From: Adiantum capillus-veneris
Lineage: Eukaryota; Streptophyta; Polypodiopsida; Polypodiales; Pteridaceae
NCBI GenBank assembly: GCA_014529385.2
Contig: CM043967.1
Coordinates: 7,654,501 to 7,718,500, forward strand
DNA length: 64,000 bases
Direction: 5' to 3'
Part shown: one piece after another, positions 57,133-64,000 of the stretch
Position numbering within the stretch: position 1 is the first letter of the stretch
How the letters are laid out: each line of letters opens with the position of its first letter
Notes under the pieces: generated by a model
Seen by the model: only the letters and a program-made list of their open reading frames with translations
The model's database searches: none
What the model was told of the DNA's origin: nothing
Position numbers and translations under genes: made by a program

Positions 57133-58224
57133 TCAGGACGATCTTGACATAGACTCTAGAGAAGGCTTCCAGATTTCACTTAAATCACCCTTGAGGGCTC
57201 TCTCTGCTCGGAAGCTTTCCATCAACCTCTCTAGTCTTGCCGCTTTCTGTGACCTTGTTTCTTTGGCAGGCACTTGGGCAAATTCCTTCTTCCCTTTCTT
57301 TTTCTCGGGCTGCTCCTCTTGAACTGGCTCTAGCCGTCTTTTCAGTCTTGTAGCCACCCTTGGTGCTCTTTGAGGCTCATCTTCCTTGTCTTCTTTTAGC
57401 CTTAGCCAGTCGTTCTGAGACGGGGGGTCAGGACACTTTCCTTTTGCGTGTAGTGCCCCATAAATCACCTTGGTGATTAGTTCTCCTGGCACTATATAGG
57501 TTGGCTTCTTGTTGCCCATCTTTACTAGGTTGTCATGTATATATGCCTCATAGTTGATTATCTTTGGGGTGCCTTTCGTCATTGCCCAAGTGAATGTCGT
57601 GGCAATTGCACATGGCGGCATCCTATACTTCTGTTGCCTCTTCGTGCACATGTGGAAGTACTGGTTGTATAACTGGCTCATGATTGCTACTCTTGGGTTG
57701 GCAATATCTTCAAAGGTGTAATTCCCTTTCTTCTCATGGTACACCTTGACCTCATCCCTTCTTTTTGTTACACTATCCCCCTCGTTGGAGAGGTCTAGTG
57801 CATTTGCTACAACCTGCTTAGTGATGATTATCTCTGTTCCTGGCCTGCCTTGTAAATCTGTTACTTTGGCCACTCCATCCTCTTTGATGCTTTTCACAAA
57901 CTCCCAGACTCTCTTGATGTCCACCCCTGCCGGTATTGCTTCAAAGTAGTTGTGGAGATCAATCTTCTCCAAGTATCCGGCCATCTTGCTTCGTACGAAC
58001 TCATTGAGTTCTCTTGGAAGCATTGGTAGCTCGATAACATTACCTTTAGTGTCTTTGAACACTCCTTGGTAGATCTTTAGGTCGTTGGACTCTAACAGAT
58101 CTTCTTGTATCCATGTGCTGGTGGGCTTTAGTGTTCCTTCTGGAATGACGAAGGGTTCCACTTCTTCCAGGTAATCCTTGATGGTCATTCTTTTCTTCTT
58201 TGCCGATGACTTCGCGGCTGCCAT
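57133..58224 (-). CDS. Unrecognised gag-like protein, part 1 (N-terminal domain)
   Basis: ATG 58224 starts MAAAKSSAKKKRMTIKDYLE. Residues about 60-260 form a globular-looking domain: NEFVRSKMAGYLEKIDLHNY, GVDIKRVWEFVKSI, EIIITKQVVANALDLSNEGD, NQYFHMCTKRQQKYRMPPCA, GELITKVIYGALHAKGK. The layout loosely recalls the putative plant transposon protein domain seen N-terminally in some plant retroelements (short helix block, then I-x-x-x-x-L-x-L), but this is a weak likeness. A basic tail (KRRLEPVQEEQPEKKKGKKE) follows. TGA at 57133-57135 ends it. Codon choice and the near-absence of breaks over 1,145 codons suggest recent activity. Confidence 0.6.
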   Translation of the reverse strand: MAAAKSSAKKKRMTIKDYLEEVEPFVIPEGTLKPTSTWIQEDLLESNDLKIYQGVFKDTKGNVIELPMLPRELNEFVRSKMAGYLEKIDLHNYFEAIPAGVDIKRVWEFVKSIKEDGVAKVTDLQGRPGTEIIITKQVVANALDLSNEGDSVTKRRDEVKVYHEKKGNYTFEDIANPRVAIMSQLYNQYFHMCTKRQQKYRMPPCAIATTFTWAMTKGTPKIINYEAYIHDNLVKMGNKKPTYIVPGELITKVIYGALHAKGKCPDPPSQNDWLRLKEDKEDEPQRAPRVATRLKRRLEPVQEEQPEKKKGKKEFAQVPAKETRSQKAARLERLMESFRAERALKGDLSEIWKPSLESMSRSS

Positions 58225-58370
58225 AGATCCTGTTGCACTCAGTAGTCAGAAGTTAGCGTTTTTTCCATATTAGTTGTGAAAATGACTTGAAAATTGAAAA
58301 TAAATCTTAAAAGGAACTTGTGAAGCTGTGCATGTGCTCACAGTGCAAATCTGGCCAAAAATTTTCATCT
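58225..58370 (-). other. Leader between the palindrome array and the gag-like start
   Basis: A/T-rich, no ORF. About 147 bp separate the ATG at 58224 from the first palindrome. Confidence 0.5.
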
Positions 58371-58394
58371 AGACATCCTACGCGTAGGATGTCT
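58371..58394. other. Palindrome 1 (perfect, 24 bp)
   Basis: AGACATCCTACG followed by its exact reverse complement; the centre CTACGCGTAG holds an MluI site and two CpG steps. Confidence 0.95.
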
Positions 58395-58654
58395 TTTTCA
58401 TCAGAATTGGTTCATACTTGACATGCTGGTAGTGTATGGCTCATGGAACATGGCTATATGCTTGGATTTGGATTTGGATATCAAAAAGTAGATTTTTGGG
58501 TTGATTCAGGCTTTAGGTCACAATTTGGGTAGAAAGTCCATCATAGGTAGCAATTGATGTCCAAATGGGTTGAAAATTGGTATATGGGCTCATTGCACCA
58601 TGGTTTTGGCTCCCATGATGTCACTCTTTGCATAGAAGGCTAAATTTATGCTGG

Positions 58655-58678
58655 AGACATTCTATGTGTAGGATGTCT
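58655..58678. other. Palindrome 2 (three changes)
   Basis: AGACATTCTATG then TGTAGGATGTCT. Changes are C-to-T or G-to-A type at or near CpG, as expected from deamination of methylated cytosine. Confidence 0.9.
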
Positions 58679-58939
58679 TTTTCATCAAAATGACATGAAA
58701 CTTGTCCTGTGGATAGTCCTTGGCCTATGGAACATGGCGATGCTCTTGGATTTGGGTTTGGACAAGGATTGATGCTTGTAAGGGCCTGTGTGGTGTTTTT
58801 GGGCTCAAAAAGTGTATCTTGAAGGTGTTGGGGGTCAAAAATGATTAGAATGGCTTCAAACTTGATATATGGGCTCCTGATGATGAGGTGATTGGATCTG
58901 GAATGATCAAACATCCCCTGCATGGCAAAAAAGTCAAAT

Positions 58940-58963
58940 AGACATCCTACGCGTAGGATGTCT
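58940..58963. other. Palindrome 3 (perfect, 24 bp)
   Basis: Identical to palindrome 1. Confidence 0.95.
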
Positions 58964-59224
58964 ATTTCATCATTTTTTGCTTCTGACCACACAGATTGGT
59001 TCTTGATGTGTTGGTGAATGTGTTGTGCAAGTTTCATGGGATTTGGACAAGATTTGGTAGGTTTATGGCCCATTATTGCCTCTATGCCCTAACTTTGCGT
59101 TTTTTCATGCATATGAGGTCAATTTTGGTCCAAATGTGATGAGACTTGGTGGATAGCTTATAAACGTCATTCAGAAAATGTGTAGGATGAAAAATGTTGG
59201 AGTTTGTGCCCAGAAGTGCCCTTG

Positions 59225-59248
59225 AGACATCCTATGCGTAGGATGTCT
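59225..59248. other. Palindrome 4 (one change)
   Basis: AGACATCCTATG then CGTAGGATGTCT; the single C-to-T change is at the central CpG. Confidence 0.92.
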
Positions 59249-60870
59249 CCTGGTGATTTTTTTATGGATGGTGCTCTCATTGCTTGCCCTTGGTCCCCCT
59301 GAGTCCCTTTTGAGCCTAATTTCAACAAAAAAGTCAAATGGATAGAGAATAACTCCCTGTGTGGACTTCAGAGCCTCCGAGCCGTTTTCTGACTTTTGGA
59401 GTGCTTTTTGGCAATGAAATTTCTTGATGTTGGTCTCCATAGCTTCCCGATCCCTTGGGGATCTTTGCCGTATGGTTTTTGTCGACTTTGGCTTCACCGG
59501 AGCTTCATTTGGCAATTTGTCGCTCTAGAAGCACCCGTGGTTGCGTTTACATACCTTCGATGATTTGTGGTGGTCTACTACCATAGGACTTGGTTGTTGA
59601 TGGTCTAGGAAGGCCGCTCGTGAAGTTTGGTGACAAACAGACTTGCAGTTTGACCGCAAGAGCAATTTGACGCTTTGTGTGTCTGATGCCGTTTCTGAAG
59701 TTTAGTGCCACCTCGGGTCACTTTTTGGTCATGTGGGTCACATAGACTTGTCGAGCATGTCGAGATGCTCCTACCCATGAATTTTGGTAGCATTTGGTAG
59801 TCGTTTCGCCGATTTCTCATTTGGTGGCTTCTTGCGGGTTTCTGGGAATTAGGGTTTTTCCCGATGGTTTTCTACTGCTTTTAAACATCTAGGACTGGTC
59901 TCCTAGGCTAGGGTAAGCTGCCGATGAAGTCTTGTTGCTTTCGGGTTAGCCGTTAGGCCACCGTCTCTACTTGTAGGTCTCTACCGCCCGCTTTGTGTGT
60001 GACCCCTACGCTAGTTTTCGCGACATAATGACAAACATGCGCAAAAAGCTCAAGGTGGTGAGCCTACCTTTCATGTCTGGAGCTTGTCGGGTAGTGATGC
60101 GCATCGTAGAAGCTGCTCGAAGGTCGATCCGCTCTAGGTGGCAGAAGCTCTCTCCACAAAGTCAATAGTGAGAATGAGCTAAAAATAAGATGAAAATTTC
60201 TTATAATGGAGGTCCCCGAACCACTTTTCATGAAATTTGACATGTACTCCTATCTTCTTGCGAGATGCGGTTTATGCTAAAAAATTTCTTGATTTGGACT
60301 CCATTTGCTCTGTTTACCAGAAATTTGGCATTTCGGTCAAAACTTGGCCAAAACACGCCTTCCGCTCTAGTTTCATAATTGCACCCCCACTGTACCATAG
60401 GTTGTCCTATAGTCACTGATCATCCCTATATTTTTTGTTTTTCATTACGATCGTTTTTCACCTGCTTTTTGTATTTTTGAAGTTTTTCTGTCGAAAATTA
60501 GCAAAATTAAAAGGAAAATAGCAAATCAAACCCAAAAGATCCCCAAAAATCATAATAAATCACAAACATCACCGCAAAACATTATATACACTCTCATGCA
60601 ATTTTTATGGCCGGATTTCTCCGTTTTACCAATATTTTGCCTGAAAAATGGCTATTTTTACTTATATACACACATCTAGGGGCTTGATTTGGTGATGGAT
60701 ATTTTTTTATGCCTGGGCCATGGAGCAGGACCAGACAAGAAAAACCAAGCAAAGACAAAAAGACAAACCCCCAACCCAAGCCCACCAACAAGGAACTATG
60801 GCTGGAGATGTACTGCTAAAATCTGCTACCAAGGAATGTGCAATGTAGTCTCGGTGCCAGATTGTATCAA
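59249..60870. other. No recognised gene; possible 5' part of the palindrome element
   Basis: One further unit-like stretch without a palindrome follows 59248, then unremarkable sequence. Minus-strand frames at 59171-59515 and 59605-59820 lack known motifs. I looked for an LTR matching 53880-54736 here and did not find one. Confidence 0.4.
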
Positions 60871-61109
60871 TGATTATCCACGAACATGATCACTTAACAG
60901 TTCAGCAAAAGGGAAGAGAGAGAATGTTGTCTTTAGTTTGAAAGAGAGAAACGAAAATCGAGACGAGAACGAGATATTGTGAAATTATTGAGCAATTTGA
61001 ATAATGAGAATACTGTTTTTACAGCAAGCTTTACAAAACTTATCTTTGGCTTCAAAACCTTTCGTCGATGCAGCTTCGTAGGCTTCCACTTTGCTTGAAG
61101 ATATCAGGG

Positions 61110-61180
61110 CTTACACCCTATAGGGCAGCGTGACAACAAGCTTACACCCAATAGGGCAGCGCAGTAATTTTTCTTTCTTC
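61110..61180 (+). repeat. Short direct repeat
   Basis: GCTTACACCC(T/A)ATAGGGCAGCG occurs at about 61109 and 61140. Confidence 0.8.
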
Positions 61181-61181
61181 C

Positions 61182-61235
<54 letters not shown>
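61182..61235 (+). repeat. (CT)n-(CA)n microsatellite
   Basis: About 8 CT units followed by about 20 CA units. Confidence 0.92.
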
Positions 61236-61236
<1 letters not shown>

Positions 61237-61439
61237 CAGCCTCATGAAAAACTCACTCACTCTCTCTCAAGAGTAGCCCCGAACAGGCGTCCCAAGCGTC
61301 TTCTTTCTCTCTCTATTGTCCCTTTATTAATAAATGCAAGCACCCATCTGTGATTGACTTTTTACAATTCTCACACCCAACTCAAAAAAAAGGCCTTTAC
61401 ATTCATCACATCCTTGGACCCATTAAGTTATTGCTAAGA

Positions 61440-62160
61440 ACCAACCGCCCTTCAGATGGGGAGTACACACTCTCCGCCTTGGATTCTTTCCCTCTTTCCC
61501 TCGCTATGCTACTATTCAAAACAAGCCCCAGCCTCGCAGCAAAGGACTCCCTACCCTCTCATGGGTCGCGCTACTACAGCAGTCCACGAGGGCTCGCTCT
61601 CTCTCTCCTCGAATGGCTATGGCCTGCCACACCACGTCTCTCTCTCTTACTCACGTGCTTTCTGCAGAGGTGCCTACACCCCTCTTGCTCGCGACTTGCA
61701 ACAGCCTACTAGGGCTCTCAATCTCCCTCTCGGGTCATGGCACTCAGGCCTGCTCGCAACAGCCTCAGCACTCGGCAATCTCTCAGCCCCCGCTCTTGGT
61801 ATTGGCAGCAACCTCCCCCTGCAATATTGAGCGGCTCTATATGGAGTATTGCCTCTCCTACTCGCTTTACAGCGTCCCTCGGGATCACACAAACCTCCAA
61901 CACGGCCTGCTCGCTATCCGCTATAGCCATGGCCTCATGATCTCCACGGCCTCTCTCATGGCATGCTTGAAAGCCTCATCCTCTTGCTTCCCTCGCGGCT
62001 ATGGCCTGCATGGCCTCTCTCAAGCACCCGTTCTGCTCGCCTGGCCTGCATACGGCGGCTCTTCCTTTCGTCCCAATCGGCACCTCTTTTTTTTTCCCAC
62101 CTGGTCGCGGCTCGTGAGCTTAACAAAAACCCTTAAATCACCCATTTTTCCCATTTAAAA
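61440..62160 (+). other. Pyrimidine-rich stretch with weak overlapping ORFs
   Basis: Two overlapping plus-strand frames (61456-61830 and 61613-62158) are open mainly because the DNA is C/T-rich. Words such as GGCTATGGCCTGC and CTCGCTATG recur irregularly, suggesting a degenerate short repeat. No protein family recognised; probably non-coding. Confidence 0.4.
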
Positions 62161-63036
62161 AAAAAACCTCAAGGCTTTGTTCACACCCCCGTTCCTCCGA
62201 CTTGGCCACCTATAGAGGAACTCTCCGTCTCATCTCTCCCACGTCTTGCAACAACCCTTGGCCTTGCTCGCATGGTTTGCCCCACTACAACTGGTTGGCG
62301 GCTCGTGCTCTCAAAGTGCACGGTGTCCCATGGCAATGCGTTATTTGAATATCTATCATAGCAATCATACTAGCACTCTATCTCTAGATATGGCATACAC
62401 GCAAACCAAAGCATGTGCTATATAGTGCAGAGAAAAACGATGTTAGAAGTGAGACGTAGGTTGTGGAAAAACAAGCATAACATAATCATTTCCCTTCATG
62501 GTTTTGAACCGCATCAATTCCATTGCCTGCTTGATCTCTAGCTATTGGCCCTCACGTTTCCCTTTGTTTACCTGCAAAACAGCTCCAACTAGCCGATCAA
62601 GTGCAAGTATCGCTAACAAATAGCACATAAAATAAATCTTTTCAAGTGCAATTCTCATGCAGTCATGCTGTTGTGCGGCCAAAAAAAACTCTAACATTTG
62701 GCGTTTGGCCCCATATACCTATAGATACATGCTGCATAAGGGCATCTATACTTGGGTTACTCTAGAAGATTTCGCAATCAAACAACAACCCTTAAAATAG
62801 TCGAAAATCATGCCCTTTTTTGCTATTTCTGTTATTGGTTCCGCATTTGAGAATGCCTCCCCCCCTCCTAGCCAGAGTCCTCCCGGACGACAAGGTATCG
62901 CCTCGGAGTATGTGCCGTGCATAGGTTAAAAACGTTGTGCTAATGCCTGGCCGATTAATGTGGCCCTATTTTATGCATACTCGGTCAATGCATGGAAAAA
63001 TTAATGCTGTGCAAGAGAAGGGAATAAGCAAGATGC
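62161..63036. other. No recognised gene
   Basis: A G-rich minus-strand tract (AGGAGGGGGGGAGG near 62860) resembles an LTR-element polypurine tract, and CTCTAACATTTGGCG near 62690 resembles an LTR end, but neither has a partner I could find. Confidence 0.35.
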
Positions 63037-63483
63037 TTATTGGCATTCGCCGTCGAGGTTTCCTCTTTTCTTTGCAAGTAACAGCTGTAACTCTATTGCT
63101 CTCTGTTTAATTGTCTTTTTTGCAAAAGGCAATTGCTTCGCCGACACTGTTGATAGAGCCGTAGCTGTTTCTAAGGAGAGAATTGGCTGGGCCAGAATGG
63201 CTATGGGCCGTATTGCCTTTGCTTTCCATTGGTATTTTGTTGATGTCGGTTTTGTTAGATGTTTTGGCACTCCCTTGTTTGCCCCTGGTTTGTTGTTGAT
63301 TGGCATCCACATAAGTCGGTTTTCCTTTTTCAAATGCAGCTGTCTGCCTTCCATTGTTGCTTGGACTGAAGGGAGTTCCTTTTGCTTTTGTTTTGGTATC
63401 CAAATGCGAGTGACATTTGGGTTATGGTTAAGCAATTTATCACAAATCCAACCACTCACCTGGAAAAGAATCAGGTTCTGCAC
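63037..63483 (-). CDS. Hypothetical 148-codon frame
   Basis: Basic, Lys/Gln/Pro-rich: GWICDKLLNHNPNVTRIWIP, KQKQKELPSVQATMEGRQLH, ENRLMWMPINNKPGANKG. No domain recognised. The composition is like linker regions of plant retroelement gag proteins, and the frame lies 360 bp from another copy of the 24-bp palindrome, so it may belong to a second element of the 54-59 kb type. Could be chance. Confidence 0.3.
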   Translation of the reverse strand: MQNLILFQVSGWICDKLLNHNPNVTRIWIPKQKQKELPSVQATMEGRQLHLKKENRLMWMPINNKPGANKGVPKHLTKPTSTKYQWKAKAIRPIAILAQPILSLETATALSTVSAKQLPFAKKTIKQRAIELQLLLAKKRGNLDGECQ

Positions 63484-63840
63484 AACTTCTTGCTTTGTTG
63501 CTGAATATACCTGTACACAAGCGTTTTAATTTTGGCAATCGAGTCAAAGAATTTATCTGCTAGAGGTTATCTTAGTAATGATTGGTATAACTGGAGAGTT
63601 AATCTCAACCACTACTGTATTTTATACACTGCTGATGTTCTGGATTAGGTCTGCTAATCTGAAACTATGCTTTCCTCGGATGTTGGTCGATTTACGCGAA
63701 AAAGTCTGAATTCAGTCTTTGCTTCGTCAAATAGGCAAACAAGGTCCAAATTCACTTCTGAAAGAAGTTCTGGAACCCTTAAGCCAAATGGAATCTCACT
63801 GTCTATGCCCAGTCAAATTTTCTCTTCAGTAGGCCTCAAT

Positions 63841-63864
63841 AGACATCCTACGCGTAGGATGTCT
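63841..63864. other. Palindrome 5 (perfect, 24 bp)
   Basis: Identical to palindromes 1 and 3, but 4.6 kb away, which is not a whole multiple of 285 bp. It is followed by TCCTG as in palindrome 4 (CTCCTGGTG). It is probably the edge of another array that continues past the window. Confidence 0.95.
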
Positions 63865-64000
63865 CCTGCTTTGTTTTGCCTGGATTTTTGCACTATGGTT
63901 TTCCCTTGATGTGCTGAGCCCACATCTGTTTTTACTTTTTGATTTGGACACCTATTAGCTGGTCAATGAGTCAGAAATCTGTTCCGACAGCCTGTTGCTG

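Larger units (their letters stand above)
58371..59248. repeat. 285-bp-period tandem array with 24-bp palindromes
   Basis: Four palindromes (58371, 58655, 58940, 59225) are spaced 284, 285 and 285 bp apart. Each is AGACATCCTACG plus its reverse complement: the first and third are perfect, the fourth has one change and the second has three. The sequences between align without gaps (for example TTTTTCATCA, ATGGAACATGGC, CTTGGATTTGG and ATATGGGCTC recur at matching offsets in the first two units), but only at roughly two-thirds identity, falling further in the third unit. The array lies directly upstream of the gag-like frame on the minus strand. Confidence 0.93.

Noticed and set aside
58621-59073. 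150-codon minus-strand ORF across palindromes 2 and 3
   Set aside because: It arises because 285 is divisible by three and the units are similar; the frame is shifted between palindromes 1 and 2 and no known domain is present.
58371-59248. CRISPR-like array (regularly spaced palindromic repeats)
   Set aside because: The period is 285 bp, spacers are homologous to each other, the setting is a plant nuclear genome, and there are no cas genes.
61613-62158. 181-codon plus-strand ORF
   Set aside because: Pyrimidine-rich DNA with overlapping open frames and no protein family; probably chance.
62680-62710. LTR end plus primer site (CTCTAACA followed by TTTGGCGTTTGGCC)
   Set aside because: Only a loose likeness to the OTA primer site at 49843, and no matching LTR or gag found.

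Overview
This is plant nuclear DNA, most likely from a seed-free vascular plant such as a homosporous fern. The support is: two land-plant nuclear genes with plant-type introns (an EXECUTER-type plastid protein and a NET actin-binding protein), Ty1/copia and Ty3/gypsy elements with plant-type primer sites, a Penelope-like reverse transcriptase (rare in flowering plants), and very abundant GA/CT microsatellites. The lineage is inference. Only two host genes are recognised with confidence; most of the rest is transposable elements at different stages of decay.

Layout. 1-6.8 kb: short degenerate repeats, a broken non-LTR retrotransposon (LINE-A, minus), then a Penelope-like RT pseudogene split by a 746-bp TIR element. 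6.8-16.6 kb: a 3' piece of the LINE-A family (LINE-B), a Ty3/gypsy element with both LTRs (8070-13464), a small acidic/charged minus-strand ORF pair, a second 3' LINE piece (LINE-C), and a GA array of about 610 bp. 16.6-17.35 kb: the last four exons of an EXECUTER gene (plus strand). 17.4-25.7 kb: no recognisable gene; tandem duplications, microsatellites, a TIR element containing a tRNA-like SINE head, and a LINE scrap. 25.8-33.6 kb: a NET-type gene (minus) with one huge coding exon, a short conserved first coding exon that carries a one-base frameshift, and a TATA promoter.

33.97-47.1 kb is a four-level nest: a small Mutator-like TIR element (9-bp target duplication) holds an L1-type LINE (14-bp target duplication, A tail), which holds a nearly intact Ty1/copia element (5-bp target duplication, LTRs differing at 3 of 322 positions) and a 5'-truncated second copia. 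47.1-49.2 kb has little beyond a possible SINE and an imperfect tandem repeat. 49.2-53.9 kb is the 5' LTR, primer site and decayed gag of an OTA-type (Athila/Tat-like) gypsy element.

54-59.3 kb is the most unusual part. A minus-strand reading frame of about 1,145 codons, interrupted by only two in-frame stops, encodes an unrecognised coiled-coil protein. It ends beside a purine tract and a possible LTR edge. Upstream of it lies an array of four 24-bp palindromes spaced 284, 285 and 285 bp apart. The palindromes are much better conserved than the DNA between them. A fifth perfect copy lies at 63841 and an exact half copy lies on the other side of the reading frame. The rest, to 64 kb, has microsatellites and weak ORFs only.

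No CRISPR, rRNA or genuine tRNA gene was seen. EXECUTER acts in plastid singlet-oxygen signalling and NET proteins link actin to membranes; nothing suggests the two genes work together.
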